Shown: piece after piece, positions 8,303 through 16,062 of the stretch | How the letters are laid out: each line of letters begins with the position of its first letter | Position numbering within the stretch: position 1 is the stretch's first letter | Translations under genes and position numbers: made by a program | Notes under the pieces: generated by a model | What the model saw: the letters and a program-made list of their open reading frames with translations, nothing else | What the model was told of the DNA's origin: nothing | Databases searched by the model: none | Assembly (NCBI GenBank): GCA_029941885.1 | Contig: JAPYTP010000044.1 | Coordinates: forward strand, 1 to 35,758 | Direction: 5' to 3' | DNA from: Myxococcota bacterium | GTDB lineage: Bacteria > Myxococcota_A > UBA9160 > UBA4427 | DNA length: 35,758 nt

Positions 8303-8673
8303 TGGAGAATCTACGCGAAATCGTCGTCTGGGCCTGTCTCGGGGCGGGCAGTGTCTTCAGCGTCATCGGCGGGATCGGGGTGATTCGCATGCCCGATTTT
8401 TACACGCGGACTCACGCGGCGAGTATCACTGACACCCTGGGTGCCACGCTGATTCTGTTGGGTCTGGGAGTCCACTCCGGACTGAACCTGATCACCATAA
8501 AGCTCGTGATCATCTTCCTCTTCCTCTATTTGACGAGTCCAACCGCAGCACACGCCCTGGTCAAGGCCGCGTACTCGAAGGGTCTCGAGGCGCCCGATGT
8601 CCAGGAATCGACCGGGGCGTCGTTGGCCCTCAGGAATTCGGCGGGCACGTCGGTCGCTCGGGAGGAGTCCTGA
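8302..8673 (+). CDS. mrpG: Na+/H+ antiporter subunit MrpG/MnhG
   Basis: The 123-residue product from the GTG at 8302 overlaps the mrpF stop by one base. It shows the MrpG signature GVIRMPDFYTRTHAASITDTLGATLILLG near residue 28 and three membrane helices (about 5-25, 43-62 and 65-85). The C-terminal 35 residues are hydrophilic and longer than in most MrpG proteins. MrpG is a small structural subunit of the antiporter. The stop overlaps the next ATG (TGATG at 8671-8675). Confidence 0.92.
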   Translation: MENLREIVVWACLGAGSVFSVIGGIGVIRMPDFYTRTHAASITDTLGATLILLGLGVHSGLNLITIKLVIIFLFLYLTSPTAAHALVKAAYSKGLEAPDVQESTGASLALRNSAGTSVAREES

Positions 8674-9278
8674 TGGGTGAGCAAGCGATGGGCTCGGCGA
8701 TCGAGGTCTGCCTCTTCTTGTTCATGATCTTGTTGGCGATCTATATCGCACGACTGCGCAGTCTTTTCGCTGCCGCAATGCTCTTCGGAATCTTCAGTCT
8801 GCTCGCTGCAGGCTTGCAGACCATGATGGATGCCGTCGACGTCGCCTTCACGGAAGCAGCCGTTGGCGCGGGCATCTCGACCGTGCTTTTTCTGGGCGCA
8901 CTCGGATTGACGACTTCGGAAGAGTCGCGCCCCGCGCATCATCGTGTTGCCGCACTCGTGGTGGTGACCGCGACCGGACTCATGTTGGCCTACGGCACCC
9001 TCGACATGCCGGCCTACGGGGATCCCGCTGCTCCGATCCACCATCACGTCGCCCCACATTATCTCGAAGATTCGACCGCGGAGATCGGTGTCCCGAACGT
9101 CGTCACTTCCGTGCTGGCGAGCTATCGCGGCTACGACACCTTCGGCGAGACGACGGTCGTTCTGACAGCGGCCGTCGGCGCGATCCTCCTGCTCGGGGGC
9201 AACGCTGCGCGCACGCGAGCGCGAGAGGACGACTCCGGAGAATCCGCGGAAGATGCCGGCGGAGGGGGCGAGACATGA
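8673..9278 (+). CDS. stand-alone MrpA C-terminal region (DUF4040 plus MbhE-like)
   Basis: In this 201-residue protein, residues 10-80 form the DUF4040/MbhD-like unit (FSLLAAGLQTMMDAVDVAFTEAAVGAGISTVLFLGAL, with Asp56 and Glu61). Residues 140-175 form an MbhE-like unit (PNVVTSVLASYRGYDTFGETTVVLTAAVGA, with Asp155 and Glu159). In canonical Mrp these two units make up the C-terminal third of the large MrpA subunit. In archaeal MBH-type complexes they are separate MbhD and MbhE proteins. Here they are fused to each other but detached from the NuoL-like MrpA body. A histidine-containing loop (IHHHVAPHY, about residues 122-130) lies between them. The gene overlaps both neighbours. Confidence 0.88.
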   Translation: MGEQAMGSAIEVCLFLFMILLAIYIARLRSLFAAAMLFGIFSLLAAGLQTMMDAVDVAFTEAAVGAGISTVLFLGALGLTTSEESRPAHHRVAALVVVTATGLMLAYGTLDMPAYGDPAAPIHHHVAPHYLEDSTAEIGVPNVVTSVLASYRGYDTFGETTVVLTAAVGAILLLGGNAARTRAREDDSGESAEDAGGGGET

Positions 9279-9745
9279 GCGAGACGCCTCCGAAGTCCAT
9301 GACCACGCCGATCAAGATGCGCGTACGCGAGACGATCATCCTGCGGGTAGTCGGAAAGGCACTGGTTCCCTTCATCCTGCTCTTTGCGCTCTATGTGCAG
9401 TTCCACGGCGACTATGGACCTGGGGGCGGCTTTCAGGCGGGCGTGATTTTCGCGGCGGGGTTGATCCTGCACGGGCTCATCTTTGGCCTCGATGCACTTC
9501 GCCGGGCGATTCCACCGTTCGTCGTCGAGATAGGAATTGCGCTCGGCGCGTTGCTCTACGGTGGCGTCGGCGTCGTATCGATGTTGAAAGGCGGTGAATT
9601 CCTCAACTACAACGTTCTTGACGCCCACGATCCGATGCACGGTCAGCACATAGGCATCCTGCTCGTCGAGCTCGGTGTCGGGATCACCGTCACCTTCGTG
9701 ATGGTCGCAATCTTCTATTCATTTGCAGGGCGGTCGAGGCAATAG
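9275..9745 (+). CDS. mrpB: Na+/H+ antiporter subunit MrpB/MnhB
   Basis: The 156-residue, four-helix protein carries the MnhB signature FALYVQFHGDYGPGGGFQAGVIFAAGLIL (about 37-65; the HGDxxPGGGFQAG motif is near-universal in the family). It also has the distal PMHGQHIGILLVELGVGITV block. A short hydrophilic N-terminal extension of about 20 residues precedes the first helix. It overlaps the preceding gene by ATGA (9275-9278) and its TAG shares one base with the mrpC start, so translation is coupled throughout. Confidence 0.93.
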   Translation: MSETPPKSMTTPIKMRVRETIILRVVGKALVPFILLFALYVQFHGDYGPGGGFQAGVIFAAGLILHGLIFGLDALRRAIPPFVVEIGIALGALLYGGVGVVSMLKGGEFLNYNVLDAHDPMHGQHIGILLVELGVGITVTFVMVAIFYSFAGRSRQ

Positions 9746-10188
9746 TGTTTCAACTCGCCCAGCACTTCATGACTCACTGGAACTATCTCGCAGTCATCAC
9801 CCTGATGATGATCGGGCTCTATATCGCAATCTCCCGTGGCAACCTCGTCAAGAAGATCATGGGCGTGAACATATTCCAGGCCAGCGTGATCCTTTTCTAT
9901 GTGTCGATGGGCAAGGTCGCGGGCGGTACGGCGCCCATCCTGATGGAGGGTTCCGAGGAGGTCATCTACTCGAATCCCTTGCCACACGTGTTGATGCTCA
10001 CTGCGATCGTGGTCGGAGTCGCGAGCACGGCGCTCGGACTCGCCCTCGTCGTTCGGGTCCACGAATCCTACGGCACGGTCGAAGAGGACGAGATTGTCGC
10101 CCTCGACCGCAAGGAAGACGAGCGGTCGCTCTCCGTGGAGGCGAGAGAAGAGGCGGCAGCCGGCCCGGCCGGGGAGAGTGCGGGGTGA
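9745..10188 (+). CDS. mrpC: Na+/H+ antiporter subunit MrpC/MnhC (NuoK-like)
   Basis: The 147-residue product begins at a GTG overlapping the mrpB stop. It is NuoK-like, with three helices. Typical features are GLYIAISRGNLVKKIMGVNIFQASVILFYV (25-54) and NPLPHVLMLTAIVVGVASTALGLALVVR (76-103), the latter containing the P-L-P-H-x-L-x-L-T-A-I-V motif of MnhC. About 40 C-terminal residues are hydrophilic and acidic (EEDEIVALDRKEDERS), an extension beyond the usual family end. It overlaps the next gene by GTGA. Confidence 0.93.
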   Translation: MFQLAQHFMTHWNYLAVITLMMIGLYIAISRGNLVKKIMGVNIFQASVILFYVSMGKVAGGTAPILMEGSEEVIYSNPLPHVLMLTAIVVGVASTALGLALVVRVHESYGTVEEDEIVALDRKEDERSLSVEAREEAAAGPAGESAG

Positions 10189-11681
10189 ACGATCTCGCCT
10201 TCCATCTCCCCGCACTCCAGGTGCTCCTGCCTATGATGGGTGCCCCCTTTTGTTTCCTGCTGCGCAAGGAAGCGCTCGTACGCGCTTTTACAGTCGTGAT
10301 CAGTTTCCTCTGTTTCGCGATTTCGACGACGCTTCTAGGCCAGGTCCTCGGAGGCGACATCATCGTCTACGAGTTCGGAGGATGGTCGCGCCCCTACGGA
10401 ATCGAATATCGTGTCGACATCACGAACGCATTCGTGTTGGTCGTCGTGTCGCTCGTCGCGGCGGTCGTCTTTGCCGCAGGACCGGGACAGGCTCGGCGCG
10501 GGATTCCGGCCGGCCGCGAATATCTCTTCTACTCCGCCGCGCTCCTCTGTCTGACAGGGCTGCTCGGCGTCACGATCACCGGTGACGTATTCAACGTCTT
10601 CGTCTTCCTGGAAATTTCGTCGCTCTCCTCGTATATCCTGATCGCACTCGGCCAGGAGCGGCGTGCGATGATGGCGGCTTTCTCGTATCTCATCATGGGC
10701 ACCATCGGTGCGACGTTCCTGTTGATCGGCATCGGTTTCATGTACCAGATGACCGGCACGCTCAATATGGTCGACATGGCCGAGCGCTTGCAGTCGGTGA
10801 ACGAGACGCGCACGATTCTTGTTGCGGTGGCTTTCGTCGTCGTAGGGATCTCGACGAAGCTGGCGGTCTTTCCCCTCCATCAATGGCTACCGAATGCCTA
10901 CAGCGAGGCGCCGCCGCTCGTTTCGGCCTTCCTCGCCTCGACGGCGACGAAGGTCGCCTACTACCTGCTGCTACGATTCTGCCTCGGGATCTTCGGTGCC
11001 AGCTTGATCTTCGAGACGATCGGGATCGACTCTTTGCTGATGCCACTTTCGATCCTCGCCATGTTCGTTGGATCGATTGCGGCCATCTATCAGACAGACT
11101 TCAAGCGGCTGCTGGCCTATTCGAGCATTGCCCAGATCGGCTACATGACGCTCGGCCTCTCGCTCGCCAGCGAGGCGGGCGTTGCCGCCGGATTGATCCA
11201 CGTCTTCAATCATGCACTCATGAAGGGTGCACTCTTTCTCGTGGCAGCCTGCGTCACCTGGCGGATGGGGTCTACGAAGATCGCTTCGATGCGGGGCCTC
11301 GGGCAGCGCATGCCCCTCACGATGGCCGCACTGGTCGCGGCAGGCCTCGCGCTCATCGGTGTTCCCGGGACCGCGGGCTTCGTCAGCAAATGGGCGTTGG
11401 TCACAGCCGCACTCGAACAGGACGCGCTTTGGCTCGCCTTCTTGATCATGGCGAGCTCGGTCCTTGCGGTCGTGTATATCTGGCGTTTGGTCGAGGTCAT
11501 CTACTTCGCGGAGCCGGACGGTCAGGTCGAGAAGATGGAGGCTCCGATTCGGCTCTTGATTCCCACCTGGATCCTCGCCGGTGCGACGATCTATTTCGGA
11601 CTCTTCTCGAGCTTCGCGGTCGAGGTCGCCAATCTGGCGGCGGCACAGCTCTTCGCGAGCGGCCCCGGGGTGGGGCTGTAG
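10185..11681 (+). CDS. mrpD: Na+/H+ antiporter subunit MrpD/MnhD (proton-translocating)
   Basis: This 498-residue, roughly 14-helix NuoL/M/N-type subunit starts at GTG 10185. The key residues of the ion path are visible: Glu143 in VFVFLEISSLSSY (TM5) and Lys225 in GISTKLAVFPLHQWLPNAYSEAP (TM7, followed by the conserved P-L-H-x-W-L-P). The later half carries IYQTDFKRLLAYSSIAQIGYMTLG and HVFNHALMKGALFL, containing the conserved His/Lys of this superfamily. Of the three paralogues in this operon it is the one closest to classical MrpD, and it follows mrpC as in other Mrp operons. Confidence 0.93.
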   Translation: MNDLAFHLPALQVLLPMMGAPFCFLLRKEALVRAFTVVISFLCFAISTTLLGQVLGGDIIVYEFGGWSRPYGIEYRVDITNAFVLVVVSLVAAVVFAAGPGQARRGIPAGREYLFYSAALLCLTGLLGVTITGDVFNVFVFLEISSLSSYILIALGQERRAMMAAFSYLIMGTIGATFLLIGIGFMYQMTGTLNMVDMAERLQSVNETRTILVAVAFVVVGISTKLAVFPLHQWLPNAYSEAPPLVSAFLASTATKVAYYLLLRFCLGIFGASLIFETIGIDSLLMPLSILAMFVGSIAAIYQTDFKRLLAYSSIAQIGYMTLGLSLASEAGVAAGLIHVFNHALMKGALFLVAACVTWRMGSTKIASMRGLGQRMPLTMAALVAAGLALIGVPGTAGFVSKWALVTAALEQDALWLAFLIMASSVLAVVYIWRLVEVIYFAEPDGQVEKMEAPIRLLIPTWILAGATIYFGLFSSFAVEVANLAAAQLFASGPGVGL

Positions 11682-11685
11682 CGTG

Positions 11686-13188
11686 ATGGGTCTCGACGCA
11701 CAGGCGACGCCCATTGTCTGGGCCCTGCTCCTGCCGCTGATGGGTGCGATGGGCGTTCAGGTCCTCGGTCGCTTGGTGAGTGACAACGCACGGGACACGT
11801 GGACGGTGGCGGTCGGCCTCGCGACCTTCAGCCAAGTCATTCGACTGATCGGGCCGGTCATGGACGGCGCGCATCCGGGGCTGCGTCTGCCCGGAACGAT
11901 GTCCGGACTCGGGCTCGGCTTCGAGGTCGAACCGATCGGATTGGTCTTCGCGCTGGTCGCGTCCGGGTTGTGGGTGCTCACGTCGCTCTATGGCTTCGGT
12001 TATATGCGAAGCCACCACGAAGAGAACCAGACCCGCTTTTTTACGTGCTTCGCGCTCGCGATCTCCGCCGCGATCGGGATCGCTTTCGCCGGCGATCTCG
12101 TGACGCTGTTTCTCTTCTACGAGATGCTGACCTTCTCGACCTTCCCGCTCGTGACCCATGCTGGAACGGAAGCGGCGGTTCGTGCGGGTCGACTCTACCT
12201 GGGCATTCTCGTTTCGACGTCGGTCTTGTTCCTGTTGCTGGCGATCCTGTGGACGTCGACCCTCGCGGACTCCCTGCGCTTCCTGCCGGCGGTCGAGGGC
12301 GCGGCACCACCGGGGATTCTCGAGGGGCGGATCGACGGGCATGCGGCGGTGCTGCTGCTCATGCTCTTCGCCTATGGGGTCGGGAAGGCCGCGTTGATGC
12401 CTTTCCATCGCTGGCTGCCGGCGGCGATGGTCGCGCCCACTCCCGTGTCAGCACTCCTCCACGCGGTCGCGGTCGTGAAGGCCGGCGTCTTCAGCGTGCT
12501 CAAGATCTTGGTCTACGTCTTCGGGATCGACATGCTATCGAAGGATGGGCTTTCGGATGTCCTGATGGGAGTCGCGGCGATCACGATCCTGGCGGCATCG
12601 ATTCGAGCCCTCTCGCTCGACAATTTCAAGGCGCGACTCGCCTACTCGACGATCAGCCAGCTCTCCTACATCGTGCTCGGCGCGGCCCTCGCGACCTCCG
12701 TCGCGGCCATGGGCGCGGGGCTCCACATCCTGATGCATGCCCTCGGCAAGATCACGCTCTTCTTCGTTGCCGGAGCTGTATACGTTGTCGCCCACAAGAC
12801 CGAGGTCAGCCAGCTCGACGGTCTTGGCCGACGGATGCCCTTCACGTTCGGTGCCTTCTGTCTCGCCTCTTTCAGCATCATCGGACTTCCGCCCCTGGGC
12901 GGCGCCTGGAGTAAATGGTTTCTCGTGACGGGGGCCTTCGAGGCCGGCCATTTCTGGATGGGGGTGGTCTTCATGGTGAGTTCGCTGCTCTCGATTGGGT
13001 ATCTGATGCCGATCGTCGTTCGGGCCTTCTTCCGGCCGCTTCCGGAGGGCGAGGAAGAGGGAATCAAGGAGGCCCCACTCCTCATGCTCTTGCCAATCTG
13101 TACGACGGCCCTCGGTTGTTTGGTGATCTTCTTCTACACCGATGCGGTCTACAGATTGTTGGCCCCCGCGATGGGAATGGCGAAATGA
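11686..13188 (+). CDS. second NuoL/M/N-like antiporter subunit (D2)
   Basis: This 500-residue polytopic protein has Glu146 in LFLFYEMLTFSTFPLV and Lys234 in GVGKAALMPFHRWLPAAMVAPTPVSALLHAVAVVKAGVF. The second stretch carries the P-x-H-x-W-L-P and A-P-T-P-V-S-A-L-L-H-A motifs seen in NuoL/NuoM. The segment DNFKARLAYSTISQLSYIVLG and the helix HILMHALGKITLFFVAGA correspond to the TM11/12 region. The NuoL-like APTPVSALLHA motif raises the possibility that it takes the place of the N-terminal NuoL-like part of MrpA, though it is only 500 residues long. Start choice: ATG 11686; GTG 11683, directly before it, is the alternative. It follows mrpD by four bases. Confidence 0.88.
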   Translation: MGLDAQATPIVWALLLPLMGAMGVQVLGRLVSDNARDTWTVAVGLATFSQVIRLIGPVMDGAHPGLRLPGTMSGLGLGFEVEPIGLVFALVASGLWVLTSLYGFGYMRSHHEENQTRFFTCFALAISAAIGIAFAGDLVTLFLFYEMLTFSTFPLVTHAGTEAAVRAGRLYLGILVSTSVLFLLLAILWTSTLADSLRFLPAVEGAAPPGILEGRIDGHAAVLLLMLFAYGVGKAALMPFHRWLPAAMVAPTPVSALLHAVAVVKAGVFSVLKILVYVFGIDMLSKDGLSDVLMGVAAITILAASIRALSLDNFKARLAYSTISQLSYIVLGAALATSVAAMGAGLHILMHALGKITLFFVAGAVYVVAHKTEVSQLDGLGRRMPFTFGAFCLASFSIIGLPPLGGAWSKWFLVTGAFEAGHFWMGVVFMVSSLLSIGYLMPIVVRAFFRPLPEGEEEGIKEAPLLMLLPICTTALGCLVIFFYTDAVYRLLAPAMGMAK

Positions 13189-13221
13189 TGTCGACAGGCC
13201 AGGTCGTCTGGGGGATTCGCG

Positions 13222-13497
13222 ATGTCTGAACATACGCCGAGGAAATCGACGGGGACAGAAGAGCACGACTATTGGCTCGACAAGCCCAGCAGTGTCGATC
13301 TGATCATCAAGGCCCTGATCGCGGCGTGCGTGATCGTGGTTCTCGCCGACTTCGGTTACCACAAACACGGAGATTTCCATTTCCGAGAGTGGTTCGCCTT
13401 CGACGCGGTCTTCGGTTTTTCGGCGTATGTATTTCTCGTGACGAGCGCCAAGGGTGTGCGAAGGCTGCTCATGAGAAGCGAGGACTACTATGACTGA
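13222..13497 (+). CDS. small two-helix membrane protein of the antiporter operon
   Basis: I do not recognise this 91-residue protein. It has a hydrophilic N-terminus with charged and aromatic residues (EEHDYWLDKPSS), a helix at about 25-45 (VDLIIKALIAACVIVVLADF), a short loop with three histidines (GYHKHGDFHF), and a second helix at about 57-76. It ends with a basic and then acidic tail (GVRRLLMRSEDYYD). It lies 33 bases after D2, and its stop overlaps the start of D3 by eight bases (ATGACTGA), so it is clearly part of the operon. It may be an accessory subunit joining D2 and D3, which is inference from position only. Confidence 0.75.
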   Translation: MSEHTPRKSTGTEEHDYWLDKPSSVDLIIKALIAACVIVVLADFGYHKHGDFHFREWFAFDAVFGFSAYVFLVTSAKGVRRLLMRSEDYYD

Positions 13498-15208
13498 GTC
13501 CTTCGCAGGCCTTTCGGCGATTCTATTGGGCTCTCCTCCGGGCCTGCTCCTGGTGTTGGCTGCGGTTCCGGCGGCGCTGCTGCCCCACCGGATCTCGCAG
13601 GTCGTGATGCTGGCGCTGCCGGTGATCGGCCTCTACCAGCTCTTCCAGCTGCCCGTGGGGTTCAGTCAGACCCTCGAGATCTTCGAATACACCCTCGAAG
13701 TGACTCGGATCGATTCGCTCTCCCGGGTCTTCGGGATCGTGTTTTATATCGCGGCCTTCCTGGGCGTGCTCTATGCCGCTCATCAGAAAGACAAGCTCCA
13801 GGCGGCTGCGGCGATGGTGTACGCGGGCGCGGCCATCGCGGCCGTCTTCGCGGGGGACCTGCTCACGCTCTTCGTCTGGTGGGAATTGACCGCCGTTTCC
13901 TCCGTCTTTCTCATCTGGGCGAGCCGCACTGAGGCCGCGCTGCGCGCGGGCCAGCGATACCTGATCATCCAAGTGACATCGGGTCTGCTCCTGCTCGCCG
14001 GCGCCATTCTTCTCTATTTGGAATCTGGCTCCCTCGCCTTCGAGCATATTGGCCTCGAGTCCCTCGGCGGGGTGCTCGTATTTCTCGCCTTCGGCATCAA
14101 GGCGTGTTTCCCGTTTCTGCACGGCTGGATGAAAGATGCCTATCCCGAGGCGACGGTGACCGGCACGGTCTTTCTCTCGGGCTTCACGACCAAACTGGCG
14201 ATCTACGCCCTCGCGAGGGGTTATGCCGGGACGGAAATCCTGATTCCGATCGGCGCGGCCATGACCGTGTTTCCAATCTTCTTTGCGGTGATCGAAAACG
14301 ATCTTCGCCGTGTCCTCTCGTATAGTCTGAACAACCAGCTCGGCTTTATGGTCGTGGGAATTGGAATCGGAACAGAGCTCGCCTTGAACGGTACGGTGGC
14401 CCATGTGTTTGCCCACGTGATCTACAAGGCGCTGCTCTTCATGGCGATGGGTGCCGTGCTCTTCCGAGTGGGTACGATCAAGGCATCGGAACTCGGCGGG
14501 CTCTACAAGTCGATGCCGTGGACCGCGGCCTTTTGCATCATCGGTTCTCTCTCGATCTCGGGATTCCCGCTCACGAGCGGCTTCATCAGCAAGTCGATGG
14601 TGCTCTCGGCAGCGGGCCACGAACACCTCTTCCTGATTTCGATGCTGCTGCTCTTCGCGTCTGCAGGCGTGCTCGACCATTCTGGAATCAAGATTCCCTT
14701 CTTCTCGTTCTTCGCCCACGACAGCGGGCGCCGGGTCGAGGAGGCGCCGATCAACATGCGGATCGCGATGGCAATCGCCGCGGCCCTCTGCCTCGGCATC
14801 GGAATGTTCCCCGGTCCGCTCTATTCGATCCTTCCCTATCCCGTGGTCTATGAGCCCTATTCGGCCTCTCATGTCTTCACGGTTCTGCAGTTGCTGCTCT
14901 TTGCGGCGCTTGCCTTCGTCTTTCTCTGGAAGATGGGTTGGTATCCGGCGGAGCTGCGCAGTGTCGTGCTCGACGTCGACTGGGTCTGGCGGCGACTCCT
15001 GCCGCAAGCCTGGTCCGGTGTGGCCGAGAGCTGGATGATCGGGCAGCGCTGGTTCCTTGCGATCGCGGACACCGCGCGCCTACGCCTGCTCGACCTGACG
15101 TCGACGCATCTGAGTCCGTGGTCGAGGTTCGGGGAGCCGTGGCCGACGGGAGCGACCGCGATGTGGGCCGCGGTGCTCCTGCTCGCGTATCTCTACTTGT
15201 CGTATTAG
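13490..15208 (+). CDS. third NuoL/M/N-like antiporter subunit (D3)
   Basis: The 572-residue protein is a further ion-translocating subunit. It has Glu132 in LFVWWELTAVSSVFLIWASR, closest to the WWELTAVSS form of NuoM-like subunits, and Lys204 in FGIKACFPFLHGWMKDAYPEATVTGTVFLSG. The broken-helix region contains HVFAHVIYKALLFMAMGAVLF. Compared with MrpD it has about 70 extra C-terminal residues. These form an amphipathic, Trp/Arg-rich stretch (VWRRLLPQAWSGVAESW, about 505-521) and a final hydrophobic helix ending LLLAYLYLSY, which loosely recalls the lateral-helix extension of NuoL. It ends the operon, with its TAG overlapping the convergent metal transporter by four bases. Confidence 0.88.
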   Translation: MTESFAGLSAILLGSPPGLLLVLAAVPAALLPHRISQVVMLALPVIGLYQLFQLPVGFSQTLEIFEYTLEVTRIDSLSRVFGIVFYIAAFLGVLYAAHQKDKLQAAAAMVYAGAAIAAVFAGDLLTLFVWWELTAVSSVFLIWASRTEAALRAGQRYLIIQVTSGLLLLAGAILLYLESGSLAFEHIGLESLGGVLVFLAFGIKACFPFLHGWMKDAYPEATVTGTVFLSGFTTKLAIYALARGYAGTEILIPIGAAMTVFPIFFAVIENDLRRVLSYSLNNQLGFMVVGIGIGTELALNGTVAHVFAHVIYKALLFMAMGAVLFRVGTIKASELGGLYKSMPWTAAFCIIGSLSISGFPLTSGFISKSMVLSAAGHEHLFLISMLLLFASAGVLDHSGIKIPFFSFFAHDSGRRVEEAPINMRIAMAIAAALCLGIGMFPGPLYSILPYPVVYEPYSASHVFTVLQLLLFAALAFVFLWKMGWYPAELRSVVLDVDWVWRRLLPQAWSGVAESWMIGQRWFLAIADTARLRLLDLTSTHLSPWSRFGEPWPTGATAMWAAVLLLAYLYLSY

Positions 15209-15894
15209 AGCACGCTCCCGAAGAGACCTCCGACGAGCGAGGTCATCACCATGGCGAGTGTTCCCCAGCAAGTGACGCGTGTTGCTCCCATGATCGGGTT
15301 CGCTCCGCCCGCTCGAGCGCCGAGCGCCCCGAGCAGCGCCAGTGCTGCGAGGCTCGTGCCCGAGACGGCGGGCATCGCGACGGCGAATGGAGCGAACGCC
15401 ACGACGACGAGTGGAATCGCGGCTCCGATGGCGAACGTGCCGGCCGAGGCGAGGGCCGCCTCCACCGGCCGCGCCGTCGTGCCGTACACCATCCCCAATT
15501 CTTCGCGGGCATGGGCATCGAGCGCATCATGTGCCATCAGTTGCTCGGCGACGCGAAGCGCCGTTTCGCGATCGACCCCGCGAGTTTCGTAGAGGCCGGT
15601 CAATTCCTCGTGTTCCATCTCCGGGTCTTCCTCGAGTTCGGCTCGCTCTCGATCGAGATCTGCATCTTCCGCGTCCTTCTGCGAACTCACGGAGACGAAC
15701 TCCCCGGCGGCCATCGACATCGCGCCTGCCACGAGGCCCGCAATACCGGCGGTCATCACACTGTTATAGGAGGCTTCGGCGGCGGCGACGCCGAGCACGA
15801 GACTCGCTGTCGAGACGATCCCGTCGTTCGCTCCGAGCACGGCGGCGCGCAGCCATCCAATACGGTGGGCGCGATGGATCTCATGATGGCGCAT
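15205..15894 (-). CDS. VIT1/CCC1-family metal transporter
   Basis: The 229-residue membrane protein matches the vacuolar iron transporter family (Fe2+/Mn2+). It begins RAHRIGWLRAAVLGANDGIVSTASLVLGVAAA, with the invariant N-D-G-I, followed by GLVAGAMSMAAGEFVSVSSQKDAE. A cytoplasmic acidic helical domain follows (DRERAELEEDPEMEHEELTGLYETRG, about residues 80-108) whose glutamates bind metal in this family, and then three more helices. I chose the ATG at 15894 because AGGGGGGAA lies seven bases upstream and the family N-terminus starts there; the longer open frame to 15996 adds no conserved sequence. Its TAA overlaps the end of the antiporter operon. Confidence 0.9.
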   Translation of the reverse strand: MRHHEIHRAHRIGWLRAAVLGANDGIVSTASLVLGVAAAEASYNSVMTAGIAGLVAGAMSMAAGEFVSVSSQKDAEDADLDRERAELEEDPEMEHEELTGLYETRGVDRETALRVAEQLMAHDALDAHAREELGMVYGTTARPVEAALASAGTFAIGAAIPLVVVAFAPFAVAMPAVSGTSLAALALLGALGARAGGANPIMGATRVTCWGTLAMVMTSLVGGLFGSVL

Positions 15895-16013
15895 TCGTTG
15901 ATTCCCCCCTCGGAAGGATACAACCTGGCACGGCAGGTCGAGATGGGTTTCCCCGAATCTCTCGAGGCGCTGCGTGGCACTAGCGTTGCCCGCCACGATC
16001 GGGTCTCATGGTG

Positions 16014-16024
16014 CCCCCCCCCCC
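16014..16024. repeat. homopolymeric C tract (11 C)
   Basis: Eleven consecutive C bases lie in the 168-base gap between the divergent metal transporter and crotonase genes, 38 bases before the crotonase ATG. It is the longest homopolymer I noticed in the window. Such tracts slip during replication and during sequencing, so the exact length is uncertain. Confidence 0.85.
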
Positions 16025-16062
16025 TATTTCTGCTTCATCTGCGCAGGGAGAATGCTGCGACC

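Noticed and set aside
13523-15007. 494-codon minus-strand frame antisense to D3
   Set aside because: The translation is almost wholly charged (Arg, Glu, His, Asp) with no hydrophobic core, the usual antisense image of a membrane protein gene.
16002-16062. Extension of the crotonase at 16063 upstream into the long open frame from 14938
   Set aside because: That frame passes through D3 and the antisense of the metal transporter, and the crotonase fold starts at MTDLIYEKRDGVAHITF.
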